This document shows, one piece after another, positions 1-9,892 of a stretch of DNA of 64,000 bases; the stretch's first letter is position 1; the number at the start of each line of letters is the position of its first letter. Position numbers and translations under genes: made by a program. Under the pieces are notes generated by a model, which saw only the letters and a program-made list of their open reading frames with translations, was not told the origin of the DNA and did no database searches. The stretch lies in NCBI GenBank assembly GCA_029067085.1, contig JAIEFE010000018.1:1-64000 (forward strand), read 5' to 3'. This DNA comes from Lachnospiraceae bacterium (GTDB lineage Bacteria; Bacillota; Clostridia; Lachnospirales; Lachnospiraceae).

Positions 1-72
1 CTATATAGTTCGTCGGTAGCTACGCCTATGTGGACTTTCACCACAGAACACGGGCATGCCCGTCATACCAAA
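1..72. other. Unassigned window edge
   Basis: No gene can be assigned here. The stretch holds a 12-bp palindrome at 51-62 (CGGGCATGCCCG). It may be the end of a feature that lies outside the window, but nothing in it identifies a family. Confidence 0.3.
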
Positions 73-98
73 AAAAGCATGGCAATTGCCATGCTTTT
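73..98 (-). terminator. Terminator of the first chemoreceptor gene
   Basis: A perfect 26-bp palindrome (AAAAGCATGGCAA and its complement) lies 39 bp after the chemoreceptor stop. It forms a GC-containing stem flanked by A and T runs on both strands, so it could stop transcription in either direction. Confidence 0.75.
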
Positions 99-136
99 CT
101 TCAGATTATCAATTTAAAAACAGCATCCTGAACCTA

Positions 137-1618
137 TCAGTCACTCTGATCTGTATAGCCTCGAAGCACTTCCATTTCTTGCAGAATATTTTCCATGGAA
201 ACCGAAAATTTCTCAACCATCTCCACATTCTTTTCGCTGGTGGTGTATGCCTCCTGTGTGCTGGCGCTGATCTCCTGACTGGTCGCGGAAAGTGTATTTA
301 CATTATCAACGATCGCATTATTGGACTCCACCAGAGAGTTCATCATCCCGCTTACTTCATGGATATGACTGGATAGTGTATTCACGTTCTCTGTGATCTC
401 GGCAAACCGTGCCGCCGCCTGCTCCGCCGCCTCATTCTCCTGTCTTGATTTCTCCACGTTGACCGTCACCTTGTCCGTCATCAACTGTGCATTTTCGGAC
501 AGGGCATCAATCAGCGCAGTAATATTCTCTGTTTCCTGCCTTGTCTGTTCCGCAAGCTTTCTGATCTCATCCGCGACCACCGCAAAACCCTTTCCGGCTT
601 CACCTGCTCTTGCCGCCTCAATGGAAGCGTTCAATGCCAGCAGGTTTGTCTGGCTTGAAATACCAAGAATAATGCTGGTAATTCCCTTTACTTCATTGGA
701 TTTTTCCTGTAATTGCTCTGCTGTCCGCACCATCACTTCACTGTTTTCTATCGTTTCGCTTACCTGCTCAAACAACGTACCCATTACCCTGGTTCCGCTG
801 TCCAGCGCTTCTTTAGCACTTCTGGTGATCTCTACGATATTATCCGTCCTGTTCCGTGTCTCATCCAAAATATTCTGGATATCCTGCGTCTGCGCGGTTT
901 GATGTGTGATCGCATCCGCCGTATCAGTGATCCCCACAGAAATATTATTCATGGACTCACTTACAGTCTGGGTGGCCGCTTCGATCGCTTCCAGATCCCC
1001 GGCCATAGATTCCGCCCGTTCCTCCACATTTCGCGCGACCTCCACGATCTTCTGCGCTACCGCTTCGTTCTTCTGCATCGCGTCCTGTATCTCACCCATT
1101 GACTCTCTAAAAAATGTATTCAGGTGTTTCACTCCACGCAACGATCCCAATGTCACAAGTATCGTGATGATCAACTCTATCATAACCGCTTCCAGCACCA
1201 GCGTAACCTCTGCCGCTCCCGCGAGAGTCATGCCCACCCGTACGAAATTTGTTACCGCAAAAACAACACAGGCCACATTCACGGACCACACATCCAGAGA
1301 CAAGATGATGCAGAGCAGATATGGCAGCATATACGGGAATGACGACCCTGACGAAGCCAAAAGCAGCATCGTTACATATACCACCGAAAAACCAACGGCT
1401 ATATATCTGGTGAAAGCAACGCTTTCCCTGTACTTCACATACATAACGAACGCTCCGGCAGTAACTATGATTCCCGCCGCCAGTGGCAAAACACTGCTCA
1501 CCAGAGGCAGATCAGACATCGTCATCTGTGAGACCATTCCCAAGGCAATGAATATCATGGCGCTGAAATGTCCTATCAATGTCAGCTTATTTATTTTCTC
1601 AAGATATCTCTCTCTCAT
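137..1618 (-). CDS. Methyl-accepting chemotaxis protein with polytopic N-terminus
   Basis: Membrane chemoreceptor that would signal to CheA/CheW. The N-terminal 180 residues or so contain five or six hydrophobic segments and no sizeable extracellular ligand domain. They are followed by a long coiled coil and the conserved signalling tip ([19 protein letters not shown]). I prefer the ATG at 1618 over the upstream in-frame ATG at 1642, because GGGGG sits at ribosome-binding distance before it; this gives about 493 residues. It is monocistronic, with its own terminator. Lack of a periplasmic sensor suggests membrane, redox or intracellular sensing (inference). The chemoreceptor at 14108-15610 has the same unusual architecture. 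Confidence 0.93.
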   Translation of the reverse strand: MRERYLEKINKLTLIGHFSAMIFIALGMVSQMTMSDLPLVSSVLPLAAGIIVTAGAFVMYVKYRESVAFTRYIAVGFSVVYVTMLLLASSGSSFPYMLPYLLCIILSLDVWSVNVACVVFAVTNFVRVGMTLAGAAEVTLVLEAVMIELIITILVTLGSLRGVKHLNTFFRESMGEIQDAMQKNEAVAQKIVEVARNVEERAESMAGDLEAIEAATQTVSESMNNISVGITDTADAITHQTAQTQDIQNILDETRNRTDNIVEITRSAKEALDSGTRVMGTLFEQVSETIENSEVMVRTAEQLQEKSNEVKGITSIILGISSQTNLLALNASIEAARAGEAGKGFAVVADEIRKLAEQTRQETENITALIDALSENAQLMTDKVTVNVEKSRQENEAAEQAAARFAEITENVNTLSSHIHEVSGMMNSLVESNNAIVDNVNTLSATSQEISASTQEAYTTSEKNVEMVEKFSVSMENILQEMEVLRGYTDQSD

Positions 1619-1668
1619 ATTGTTACCCCCGATATTTGCCATTTATTATATTTTTCATTATATATCAT

Positions 1669-1695
1669 AATCCGCCCTTATAACAACGAGATTTA
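1669..1695 (-). promoter_or_regulatory. Possible sigma-D/FliA-type promoter
   Basis: On the minus strand TAAA is followed after 15 bases by GGCGGATT, partly matching the TAAA-N15-GCCGATAT consensus of the motility sigma factor. It lies about 50 bp before the chemoreceptor start. The -10 match is imperfect, so this is tentative. Confidence 0.3.
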
Positions 1696-1872
1696 TAACT
1701 TTGATTATACAACTTTTTTTCTATTTTCACCACTATACGATATAAAAATGAATTATTTATTAGCACTACTTATGGAATCCTCGATCATATGCAAAAAATT
1801 TTATCGCTCTATTATCTAAATCATGCTACAATACAGATAAACTACAAGAAATCTGAATATGAGAGATTATCT

Positions 1873-2346
1873 ATGGATTATACAATACGAGAAATACTGG
1901 AACATGAATATCCGCTGCTGAATGACTTTTTATATGAAGCGATCTTCATTCCAGAGGGTATCGAACCCCCGCCTAAAACCATTATCGACTCTCCCGAATT
2001 ACAGGTTTATGTTGAGCGTTTTGGAGAGTTAAAAGCCGATCGGGGCTTAGTTGCAGAGGTTGGCGGTAAGATTGTCGGTGCTGTCTGGGTTCGCATTATG
2101 AATGATTACGGCCATATCGATGATGAAACTCCTTCTTTGGCAATCTCGCTTTATAAAGAGTACCGCGGATTCGGAATTGGAACAGCCCTGATGAAAGAAA
2201 TTCTTGTCCTGCTAAAAATGGATGGATATAAACGCGTCTCTCTTTCTGTTCAAAAAGCCAATTATGCTACAAAGTTATATCAAAAGGTTGGTTTTGAGAT
2301 TGTAAGGGAGAACGAAGAAGAGTACATTATGGTGAATGATCTATAA
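1873..2346 (+). CDS. GNAT family N-acetyltransferase
   Basis: About 157 residues with the GNAT fold. The acetyl-CoA loop is visible as EYRGFGIGTALMKEIL, followed by a C-terminal segment with NYATKLYQKVGFE, where GNATs often read N..A..LY.K.GF. The start at ATG 1873 (MDYTIREI) is preferred over an upstream extension that has no conserved features; GAGAGA lies upstream. Substrate unknown. A decayed second copy of this gene lies at 7747-8035 and shares about 90% of its bases over long stretches, so the gene has been duplicated. It is followed 23 bp later by a second GNAT gene. Confidence 0.88.
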   Translation: MDYTIREILEHEYPLLNDFLYEAIFIPEGIEPPPKTIIDSPELQVYVERFGELKADRGLVAEVGGKIVGAVWVRIMNDYGHIDDETPSLAISLYKEYRGFGIGTALMKEILVLLKMDGYKRVSLSVQKANYATKLYQKVGFEIVRENEEEYIMVNDL

Positions 2347-2369
2347 ATCGAAGAAAGGAGATTCCATTT

Positions 2370-2867
2370 ATGAGAATTCGACCGTACATACCAGGCAAAG
2401 ATTACGAATACTTGTCAAAATGGATCAACGATGAACGAACGCATGCCTATTGGTGTGCAAACCGTTTGTCCTATCCTATAACGCAAAAATCTTTCCATGA
2501 TTTCTTAGAGCAAATTTCAATAGAGTGGACAGACATTGCTTATGTGGCAACCGAAGACAACGGACAACCGGTAGGCTTTTTCTGTTATTCTGTCAATACA
2601 GAAGACAACATCGGCTTTCTGAAATTTGTGATCGTCGATAAAGAAAAACGTGGAAATGGTTACGGAAAACGAATGCTGAATCTGGCTCTGCAGTATGCCT
2701 TTCAAATAACCGGCGCAAAAGCAGTGCAGCTGAATGTATTTAATGAAAATATCTCAGCAAAACAATGTTATGAAAAAGTCGGTTTTGTCGAAAGACATAT
2801 CGACAAAGATGTATTTTCATATAAAGATGAATTATGGAGCAGATGTAATATGCTAATCACCAAATAA
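2370..2867 (+). CDS. GNAT family N-acetyltransferase
   Basis: 165 residues, preceded by a clear AAAGGAG site. The GNAT motif A is seen as VDKEKRGNGYGKRMLNLAL and motif B as NENISAKQCYEKVGF. It is related to the RimI/RimJ-like N-acetyltransferases, but the substrate cannot be read from sequence. It sits 23 bp after the preceding GNAT gene on the same strand and is probably co-transcribed with it. The two proteins are not close copies of each other. Confidence 0.88.
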   Translation: MRIRPYIPGKDYEYLSKWINDERTHAYWCANRLSYPITQKSFHDFLEQISIEWTDIAYVATEDNGQPVGFFCYSVNTEDNIGFLKFVIVDKEKRGNGYGKRMLNLALQYAFQITGAKAVQLNVFNENISAKQCYEKVGFVERHIDKDVFSYKDELWSRCNMLITK

Positions 2868-2898
2868 TGTTTCAAGCGGAGGACCCTTTGTGTATTTC

Positions 2899-3429
2899 TT
2901 AAATATAACGTCTTACATTCTTCATGTATTCCTCATAGATTGCACCAAATTTATCAATACACCATCTTTCCTCCGCAAGAATGATCCAGTGCGCAGAGAT
3001 TTGAAATATCACTACCACAACTAACAATATCAGAGACTGCGTCAACAGAGCCATTCCTAAAAAGCTAATAAAGTACGCCACATACATGGGATTTCGGGAA
3101 TATTTATAAATTCCATTTATATTTAGCCCGCTGTCATCAGGTGCAGAAAAGTTTACAACTGTTATCGCGCATAAGCATATCCCTGCAAGATAACAAAATA
3201 AACCCAAGTAAAATTGCAACGAAAAATCTATAACTAATTTCAAAAAAAATAGATACAAAAATATTCCTGCATTTGATAATTGGTAAATATAATAAGCAAT
3301 TCTCTCTTTCCCTTGAACCGGTGCGAAATAAGCAGCACGTTGTATCGCTTGTGGATTTAAAATAGCTAATAATACAAATCTTATCATCAAAAACGGTATC
3401 AATAATAGGTATCCTGTCGCTCTATTCAT
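2899..3429 (-). CDS. Isoprenylcysteine methyltransferase/PEMT-like membrane protein
   Basis: 176 residues with four or five hydrophobic segments. The C-terminal third carries the pattern of the ICMT/phospholipid methyltransferase superfamily: YKYSRNPMYVAYF, then LAEERWCIDKFGAIYEEY. In this family the RNP..Y and EE residues contact S-adenosylmethionine and the substrate. Bacterial members methylate lipids or small membrane-associated molecules, so the true substrate is unknown. It is convergent with the GNAT pair, with 31 bp between stops. Confidence 0.8.
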   Translation of the reverse strand: MNRATGYLLLIPFLMIRFVLLAILNPQAIQRAAYFAPVQGKERIAYYIYQLSNAGIFLYLFFLKLVIDFSLQFYLGLFCYLAGICLCAITVVNFSAPDDSGLNINGIYKYSRNPMYVAYFISFLGMALLTQSLILLVVVVIFQISAHWIILAEERWCIDKFGAIYEEYMKNVRRYI

Positions 3430-3462
3430 CTCGTTAACTCCGTATTACATGAAAAGCCATGT

Positions 3463-6192
3463 CTATGCAAGCAGCTTTTCCAGCATCTCCATAATCTTTT
3501 CCTTTTCACCACTGCCATTTGTCTTAAATCTCAATAATGGAATTTCATACAGCTCCAATATATGATTCTTTCGCAAATCACGTGAAGCCTGCACCGTATC
3601 TTCTTTGTGGTATTCGTATCCGTCAACTTCAATCGCCAACACAGGTTTTTTGCTAATCCTGTTGTATATCAGAAAATCTAAATGCGCAGCCGGATTCATT
3701 GCATATTGACATTCCTGTTCATTCAGTAATTCCGGGTTCTTAATCAGCATATTCAACGGAAAATGACAAACAACATCCAGGCTTGAATACTTAGTATCAG
3801 CAATGATGTCGTCTATCAACGAATACATTAAATTCTCCGAATCATATTCAGATATCTTTTTATGTTTTTGCAAGTATGCCTTTCTTTCCTCGGTATACTG
3901 CTTATAAAGATAATCAAAGATAGAGTAGATCCTGCTGTCGGTAACCTCAAAATTATTATATTGAATGTAATCTATCAAATCTGTTATATTACGTTCCTTA
4001 TCCTGCTTATTTCCGGTCACCACCAACATTAATTTCTTTTTTGCTCTTGATACAGCAACATTAATCAAGTACGGATCGTCAGCAAAATCTGATATCTCAT
4101 CATCTACCGTAGATATAATAATATTCTCCTTTTCCTTACCCTGAAACTTATGTACCGTAGCAACATTAATATCAGTAATCTCCTTGCTTAAAGCCTCTAC
4201 CTGATTTTTATATGGTGCAATAATTCCTGTTTCCTGCGGGTTTAAACCGTATTTAGGTATGATCTCATTTTTGATTACATCTATCTGCCGCTGGCTATAA
4301 TGGTTACGCTCATGATTTCCCGCTACTGTTTTAACCACCGACAAAACATCATCTTCGCCATGATCCGTTGTCATTATAATCAATTCCCCACGGTAGAATT
4401 TCTGATTACAAAAATTGATTATTTTGGGATGACACCTATAATGTTCCCGCAATAATGTTTGAGGCACATTCGGCATAATATCCAAAATTGATTGCAAAAA
4501 GCTTTTCGTATATTGATATCCCTCATTTACATGAAAACTATCGAATATAGCGTTTGCTTTAGCTCTCATGTCGTCTGTAACAACATTGGGAAGCTGCTTG
4601 GTATCCCCTACAATAACAACATTTCTTGCACAGGAAAGTGCCAACGCACCGGTTGCAATATCTACCTGTGATGCCTCGTCCATGATGAGGTAATCATACA
4701 AAACATCTGAATTCAAACTGTTTCTTGACGAAAAAGTTGTACTTAGTATGACCGGATATTCCGCCAAAACTTCATATGGTTCTTTCCACAAATTATCTTC
4801 ATTAAATATTTTACGGCTGCTGTTACCTTCATACTTTCTTGCCAGCTTGTTTTTAAGTACAGTCATTGACAGATTACACAAATTCTCGACCAAATTCTGA
4901 TCCACGCTATTCAGATACTTTTCAATATCTGCAATATTCTCAGACAACTCCGCTTGCTTTTCGCGATAGTACATGGCCTGAAATGTAGTAATTATTTTTG
5001 CAATATCTTGTTTATAGAAACTCCAATCTTTTATCCCATATTTGAAAAAGGCTTTTAGCTTAAACAAAAAACCTATCTTCTTTTTCTCTTCTGAAATCAT
5101 CTGACATTCCTGCCATAGTGTCATCCAATCTTTAGATAATCGCTTTTTAACAAACTTTATGCTTTCTGTATTGACATCTGACTCCTCTACATATTGATTA
5201 AAATATTCCTGTTCCGTGACCAACTGGGAAAACTCATTCTTTAAACATGCCAGTTTCTCCTGCTTGTCAAAAACAGTTTTTAACTGCATGGATTGCTCTG
5301 ATATATTCTCCCGCAAAACGCTTGGATCCTCTTCCATTTTCCAAGACGAAAAATCAGGATAATTCGTATCCTGATGTTCAACAAAATTTTTCTTATTTTT
5401 CGAACTTCCTAATGTTGCGACAACAAAGCCTAAATTGTACTTCGGAGAAGATAGCTTCTCATACACATTCTCAGTAGCCGCATTATTATTAGATACAATC
5501 TGTACCGTTTTTCCCTGCATTAATATATTAGCAATTATATTTAATATAGTCTGTGTCTTACCTGTTCCCGGCGGTCCCTGAATAACGCTAACCTGATTTT
5601 CCATAGCACTTTTTACAGCCTTATATTGACTATTGTTACAACCAAACGGGAAAATTGGAATGTGCTCACGCTTCTTTTCTCCAATCTGCAACGAAGACGG
5701 ATTTAAATACTTCGCTAAAGCTACATCATCAGCCACAAAAGATATCTTTTCAAACCTCTTCGCCAATAATTTTTCGCCGGTCTCTTCATTCCTAATATCA
5801 CTCAGACCTGCAATCTGCTTTATATATTCAAACACATTTGCAGATCGGCTTTGATTAAGGCATGACTCAACAACTTTTAAGTCGCTCTGGCGATAATCTC
5901 TCTCAGCACCATCTCCAAAACAAATATGCCAGTATGACTCGTATTCACTTCTAAATACACATATAGCTTTTATATCAAAAAATTCTCGTCCGCCCCTACT
6001 AATCCGATACATGTTGGGATCTAAAACGGTTGGATCAGTCAATTTTTCAACATTTGAATATCCATATGAATATGTCTTGCCATTATTAAATCTGACATCC
6101 CATTTATAGGTTTCTCTATTATATCGGCATGACATTATTTCTGATGTCTTTATTTCACCCTTAATAAGAATCATATTATATCTTGTATTCAT
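3463..6192 (-). CDS. SF1 helicase fused to a C-terminal nuclease-like domain
   Basis: 909 residues. An N-terminal domain of about 130 residues is followed by a superfamily-1 helicase of the Dna2/Upf1 (AAA_11/AAA_12) type: Walker A IQGPPGTGKTQTILNI near residue 205, Walker B YLIMDEASQVD, REHYRCHPKIINF, and motif VI INVAVSRAKKKLM. The last 100 residues resemble DUF2726/Vsr-like PD-(D/E)xK nucleases, with HLDFLIYN, then AIEVDGYEYH. Such helicase-nuclease fusions are often found in accessory or defence loci, and a role in handling foreign DNA or RNA is inferred. The ribosome binding site is weak. A second ATG lies at 6174. Confidence 0.85.
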   Translation of the reverse strand: MNTRYNMILIKGEIKTSEIMSCRYNRETYKWDVRFNNGKTYSYGYSNVEKLTDPTVLDPNMYRISRGGREFFDIKAICVFRSEYESYWHICFGDGAERDYRQSDLKVVESCLNQSRSANVFEYIKQIAGLSDIRNEETGEKLLAKRFEKISFVADDVALAKYLNPSSLQIGEKKREHIPIFPFGCNNSQYKAVKSAMENQVSVIQGPPGTGKTQTILNIIANILMQGKTVQIVSNNNAATENVYEKLSSPKYNLGFVVATLGSSKNKKNFVEHQDTNYPDFSSWKMEEDPSVLRENISEQSMQLKTVFDKQEKLACLKNEFSQLVTEQEYFNQYVEESDVNTESIKFVKKRLSKDWMTLWQECQMISEEKKKIGFLFKLKAFFKYGIKDWSFYKQDIAKIITTFQAMYYREKQAELSENIADIEKYLNSVDQNLVENLCNLSMTVLKNKLARKYEGNSSRKIFNEDNLWKEPYEVLAEYPVILSTTFSSRNSLNSDVLYDYLIMDEASQVDIATGALALSCARNVVIVGDTKQLPNVVTDDMRAKANAIFDSFHVNEGYQYTKSFLQSILDIMPNVPQTLLREHYRCHPKIINFCNQKFYRGELIIMTTDHGEDDVLSVVKTVAGNHERNHYSQRQIDVIKNEIIPKYGLNPQETGIIAPYKNQVEALSKEITDINVATVHKFQGKEKENIIISTVDDEISDFADDPYLINVAVSRAKKKLMLVVTGNKQDKERNITDLIDYIQYNNFEVTDSRIYSIFDYLYKQYTEERKAYLQKHKKISEYDSENLMYSLIDDIIADTKYSSLDVVCHFPLNMLIKNPELLNEQECQYAMNPAAHLDFLIYNRISKKPVLAIEVDGYEYHKEDTVQASRDLRKNHILELYEIPLLRFKTNGSGEKEKIMEMLEKLLA

Positions 6193-6256
6193 TTGTTTAT
6201 CGCTTTCTTTACCTCAAAATACTATATGGCAAACAATTATTTTGCATGAAATATAA

Positions 6257-6634
6257 TCATTTTCTCAAATTGCTTTCCTTATCAAAGAAGGCTTTCTCTA
6301 ACGCAATATATTCCTTTTCCGAACACATTTCTTTGCACTTTTTCTGATACTCTCTTGAACGTTCCAGCATATCCTCAATCTTATCACATGGAAATTCTTT
6401 ACATTGATTGCATTTCTCCACACCATGCTCTCTTGTGCAATCGACTAATCCATATGTACATACTTTATGAGACGAACAGCCTGTACAGGCAATCTCCTCG
6501 TTGGAGAGCACTTTATCACGCCAGCCTACCCTATACCATAACTCCGCAACCGCTCTTAGCTCAGCTTCACTATGTGCATTGTACCTTGGACATTCTATAC
6601 AATTATCTCCACACAAAGTAATTTTTTCTTCCAT
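6257..6634 (-). CDS. DUF3795-like cysteine-rich protein
   Basis: About 125 residues with many cysteines in paired order: CGDNCIECP, ACTGC, VCTYGLVDC, and KCNQCKEFPCDKI. This is the layout of DUF3795 proteins, which probably bind zinc or an Fe-S cluster and whose role is unknown. The ATG at 6634 follows GGAGAGGTGAG at good spacing, so the longer TTG-initiated form from 6661 is unlikely. It is followed 64 bp later, on the same strand, by the helicase-nuclease gene. Confidence 0.75.
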   Translation of the reverse strand: MEEKITLCGDNCIECPRYNAHSEAELRAVAELWYRVGWRDKVLSNEEIACTGCSSHKVCTYGLVDCTREHGVEKCNQCKEFPCDKIEDMLERSREYQKKCKEMCSEKEYIALEKAFFDKESNLRK

Positions 6635-6675
6635 GTAAAATCTCACCTCTCCATTACACAATACTCGATATCCCT

Positions 6676-7551
6676 TTATGACATATCTTTATCTGCCTTC
6701 TTTTTAATATGATTTCCAATAATCTCTGACACATCACTAATCGTAATAAAAGCACTCGCATCTACCTCTTTGATCAGCTGCTTCAGTTGGTAGATCTCAA
6801 GTCGGTTCAGTACGCAGTAGAGAATTACCTTTTTCCCGCTAATCAGCCCCTCACCCTCCAAGATCGTCACGGTGCGTCCCATCTTTTTATAAATCTCATC
6901 CGCAATCCTGCGTCCCTCATTTGTAATTATCATGGCGGATTTTGCCTGCTCTACACCTGTCTCTACAAAATCGATCACTTTCGATGTGATAAAATACGTC
7001 AGCAAGCTGTACATAGCCCGGTCAAATCCAAACAGAAAACCTGCGGTCGTATAGATTACGATATTGATGAAAAGAACCGTCTGTCCCACCGGAAGATTAA
7101 ATCGCCGGTTCAGAAAGATTGCCACCGTCTCCGTTCCGTCGAGGCATCCGCCGAAGCGAATAACGAGTCCTACGCCTATTCCCAGAAACACTCCTCCAAA
7201 ACAGACCGCAAGAAGATACTCTTTCGTCATAACCGTAAGCGGCGCAAATATTTCCAGAAAACACGAAAATGTCACCATAGCAACCGCAGATTTGGCAATA
7301 AATATTTTCCCCAGCTTCCGCATACCGGCAATCAGGAACGGGAGATTGAGTACCAGAGTCAGTACTCCCAGAGGAAACCTGGTAAGATTATTGATCATAA
7401 TCGAAATTCCCACAATCCCGCCATCCAGGATCGTACATGGAACCAAAAATTCTTCAATGGAAAAGGCCGCAATCATCGCACCTACCATCAGCATCACATA
7501 ACTAAAAATCTCCTTCATAGAATCTTTCGACTTTGTAACATTATCTGACAT
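6676..7551 (-). CDS. YitT family membrane protein (DUF161 + DUF2179)
   Basis: About 291 residues. Five or six hydrophobic segments (MLMVGAMIAAFSIEEF onward, with the DGGIVGISIMINN segment) are followed by a soluble C-terminal domain (IITNEGRRIADEIY...GRTVTILEG...) typical of DUF2179. The family is abundant in Firmicutes and probably transports or regulates something unknown at the membrane. The ATG at 7551 has GGAGGT seven bases upstream; earlier in-frame ATGs are excluded because they overlap that site. A fragment of a paralogue survives at 28053-28190. Confidence 0.85.
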   Translation of the reverse strand: MSDNVTKSKDSMKEIFSYVMLMVGAMIAAFSIEEFLVPCTILDGGIVGISIMINNLTRFPLGVLTLVLNLPFLIAGMRKLGKIFIAKSAVAMVTFSCFLEIFAPLTVMTKEYLLAVCFGGVFLGIGVGLVIRFGGCLDGTETVAIFLNRRFNLPVGQTVLFINIVIYTTAGFLFGFDRAMYSLLTYFITSKVIDFVETGVEQAKSAMIITNEGRRIADEIYKKMGRTVTILEGEGLISGKKVILYCVLNRLEIYQLKQLIKEVDASAFITISDVSEIIGNHIKKKADKDMS

Positions 7552-7746
7552 AGACATTACCTCCGATATCATCATATCAATGAAAACCGTACCCGTCAAA
7601 CCGAACATTATACCCCTATACCCAATGCTATGTAACTACTATATATCAGCCAAATGCTTCTTTCCTCAAATCAGCTACTTTCAATTTTAGAACTGTTATA
7701 CCATCCTATGCCCTGCCTTGCGATTTCAGAATTGAGAGATTATATT

Positions 7747-8035
7747 ATGGATTATACGATACGTGAAATACCGGAACATGAATATCCGCTACTGAATAAT
7801 TTTTATATGAAGCCATTTTCATTCCGGAGGGTATTGAACCTCCCCCAAAAACCATTATCACATCTCCCGAATTACAGGTTTATGTTGAGCGTTTCGGAGA
7901 ATCAAAAAATGATCGGGGATTGATGGCAGAAATTGACTGTAAAATTGTCGGCGCTGTATAGGTACGCATTATGAATGATTGCAGGCATATAGATGATGAA
8001 ACGCCCTCTTTCGATTTCATTTATAAAAATTCCAT
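7747..8035 (+). pseudogene. Decayed copy of the GNAT gene at 1873-2346
   Basis: The nucleotide sequence follows the intact gene closely from its ATG (ATGGATTATACGATACG) through the segment that matches codons 1-100. A one-base deletion after codon 15 or so shifts the frame, and TGG has become TAG near 7960. The copy then breaks up and lacks the acetyl-CoA motif. No functional product is expected. It lies just upstream of, and divergent to, the YitT gene. Confidence 0.85.
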
Positions 8036-8101
8036 ATCCTATTACGTAAAAACTGGTGGATAAATTATAGACCAAACTAATATGATCATCATCATAAAAT
8101 G

Positions 8102-8127
8102 ACAGTCCGCTTTACACTGCGGACTGT
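8102..8127 (-). terminator. Terminator after hicB
   Basis: ACAGTCCGC and its complement GCGGACTGT form a nine-pair stem around an eight-base loop, followed on the minus strand by CATTTTATG. It lies 57 bp after the hicB stop. Confidence 0.6.
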
Positions 8128-8183
8128 TATACACCCACCCATTCATCTATTTACGTATGTTCTAACTATATTACTACTATATC

Positions 8184-8546
8184 TCATTTCGAAAAAACAG
8201 CATCATTTCTGGAAAGAAGATAGACACAATATTGATTCATACTAATACCTTCTTTTTTAGAATGCTCCGCCAATAATCGGTGCAGGCTGCGAGGTATTCT
8301 CAACTTGAACTGTCCGGAATACTCTTCCAAATTATCCGGCTCAGAAATCTCTATTTCTTCTTCAAGTGCCGCCACAAGCCACGCTCTTTTTGCATCCTGC
8401 GCGTTTGCTATTGCAGATTCCACTGTTTCTCCACAGGTAATACATCCCGGGAGATCTGGATAAGAAACCACAAAGCCACCTTCATCTTTATCTTCTACAA
8501 TTTCCATTTTATATGACATTGCCATATAATCATTCAGCGTCTTCAT
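8184..8546 (-). CDS. hicB: HicB family antitoxin
   Basis: 120 residues. The N-terminal half is the HicB partial RNase-H-like fold: DEGGFVVSYPDLPGCITCGETVESAI. The C-terminal half (KLRIPRSLHRLLAEHSKKEGISMNQYC) is a ribbon-helix-helix DNA-binding segment. HicB neutralises HicA and represses the shared promoter. The start lies inside the end of hicA (17-bp overlap), in toxin-first order, which is usual for this family. Confidence 0.9.
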   Translation of the reverse strand: MKTLNDYMAMSYKMEIVEDKDEGGFVVSYPDLPGCITCGETVESAIANAQDAKRAWLVAALEEEIEISEPDNLEEYSGQFKLRIPRSLHRLLAEHSKKEGISMNQYCVYLLSRNDAVFSK

Positions 8547-8787
8547 CTATGTTAGCCTCACTTTCTACAATCTGCTTCACCATTTCTACATAAACTTTCT
8601 TGATCGGCTCATGTTTTGGTATCGTGATCGGTTGACAGCCTGACTTCCTAAATGTATAATGACTGCTTCCGCTTCTCGGGGCATTCATCTCATACCCATA
8701 GCTTTCCAGCACCTTACACAATTCATGAAATCGGAGGTCTTTTGACAGGGTACATATGCGTGCTAATAGTTTATCCCACTTTGACAT
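8530..8787 (-). CDS. hicA: HicA family toxin (mRNA interferase)
   Basis: 85 residues, slightly longer than the typical HicA because of an acidic tail. The double-stranded-RNA-binding-like core is visible as LESYGYEMNAPRSGSSHYTFRK followed by ITIPKHEPIKK. The SSH histidine is the expected catalytic residue. The protein would cleave mRNA when freed from HicB. The N-terminal 18 residues precede the usual family start. It is co-transcribed with hicB. Confidence 0.9.
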   Translation of the reverse strand: MSKWDKLLARICTLSKDLRFHELCKVLESYGYEMNAPRSGSSHYTFRKSGCQPITIPKHEPIKKVYVEMVKQIVESEANIDEDAE

Positions 8788-8887
8788 CTTAAATACCCCC
8801 TGTCTATATTATATGTGGTGTCATATTTGGTGTCAACCCTTTTGCACAAGTGGCATTGCCTACTCACCGCTAAACAGCATGCGAAAG

Positions 8888-9394
8888 CTATACCCCTGCT
8901 TTCAGCAAAGAATACATCTTCATATCAATAACTTTACCATTTTTAACAGCATTGCTTCTCAATGTTCCCTCATACTGAAAACCTGCTTTTTCAAGCACTC
9001 TACAAGACGCAACATTGTGTGCAAATGGTTCTGCATAGATACGGATAATCTCACTCTTGTCAAAGACGTATTCACAGATTTGTTTTACTGCTTCGGTCAT
9101 AACTCCTTTACCCCAGTATTCCTCTGCTATGTAATATCCCAACTCGGCAGTCTGCCTATGAATGTTTCCTTGACGAAAGACACCAATACTGCCAATCACT
9201 TTGCCATCTGCCGTAACAGCAAATGCAAAGGTTTCATTTTCATCTGCGGAAAGCATAGCAGAAATATAGTCCGTCCCATCTTGCACCGTATAAGGATACG
9301 GTAATCCATCCCGAAGATTATCTTGTATTTTTCTATTAGAAAGAGCTGCCGCTAAATTTCTTTTTCTACTTTTTCTCATTGAAATATGATTCAT
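8888..9394 (-). CDS. GNAT acetyltransferase, RimJ/RimL-like
   Basis: 168 residues. The order of motifs matches the ribosomal-protein N-acetyltransferase type: ELGYYIAEEYWGKGVMTEAV for acetyl-CoA binding, then EPFAHNVASCRVLEKAGF and EGTLRSNAVKNGKVIDM. RimJ/RimL-like enzymes acetylate protein N-termini or small metabolites, so the substrate is unknown. Its ATG follows the stop of the gene at 9395 without a gap (TAGATG), so the two are in one operon and translationally coupled. Confidence 0.9.
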   Translation of the reverse strand: MNHISMRKSRKRNLAAALSNRKIQDNLRDGLPYPYTVQDGTDYISAMLSADENETFAFAVTADGKVIGSIGVFRQGNIHRQTAELGYYIAEEYWGKGVMTEAVKQICEYVFDKSEIIRIYAEPFAHNVASCRVLEKAGFQYEGTLRSNAVKNGKVIDMKMYSLLKAGV

Positions 9395-9892
9395 CTACAT
9401 TTTCAAATTGCCATAAACATGGCAAAAATGAACGATCTCAAATATTATACCTGCAGTCAATAACAACCAGTTCTCTCGCCACAAGCCAACAAAAACGTAA
9501 TATAACGGAGGGAGTATAACAATAAAAAACATCATGACTCCTATTGTTTGATGACCACTAAAATATAATCCCCATCCAACAAAATTCAGTAACAAAACAA
9601 ATACTGCTAAGATAAAACCGATCTTACATACTCCGTTTCCGATACGAAAAAAAGTTGCCTTCTCATGAACTATAAATGTCATCATCACAATACATGATAC
9701 GCCTAACACCTTTTCACATACATCTAATACTGCTGATGACTCTTGCATATTCATAATAGGATTGTTTTCCAACTTAAAAAGCGGCATAACCATATACGGA
9801 ATTTCTTGTAAAGCAAATAGAACAAGTCCTATTATCCAAAATCCAATATATTGATCTCCTAAAACCCTAAACCATCTAACCATCATGATCAC
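9395..9892 (-). CDS. Small integral membrane protein of unknown function
   Basis: 165 residues with four or five hydrophobic segments (YIGFWIIGLVLFALQEI, CIVMMTFIV, FILAVFVLLLNFVGWGLY, GVMMFFIVILPPLYYVFVGL, LLLTAGIIFEIVHF). No catalytic motif is visible and I do not recognise a family. It is the promoter-proximal gene of a two-gene operon with the following GNAT gene. Confidence 0.7.
   Translation of the reverse strand: MIMMVRWFRVLGDQYIGFWIIGLVLFALQEIPYMVMPLFKLENNPIMNMQESSAVLDVCEKVLGVSCIVMMTFIVHEKATFFRIGNGVCKIGFILAVFVLLLNFVGWGLYFSGHQTIGVMMFFIVILPPLYYVFVGLWRENWLLLTAGIIFEIVHFCHVYGNLKM

Noticed and set aside
393..1670. Plus-strand frames of 130-250 codons opposite the first chemoreceptor
   Set aside because: Shadows of a strongly conserved minus-strand gene; composition is Ser/Ala-rich without domains.
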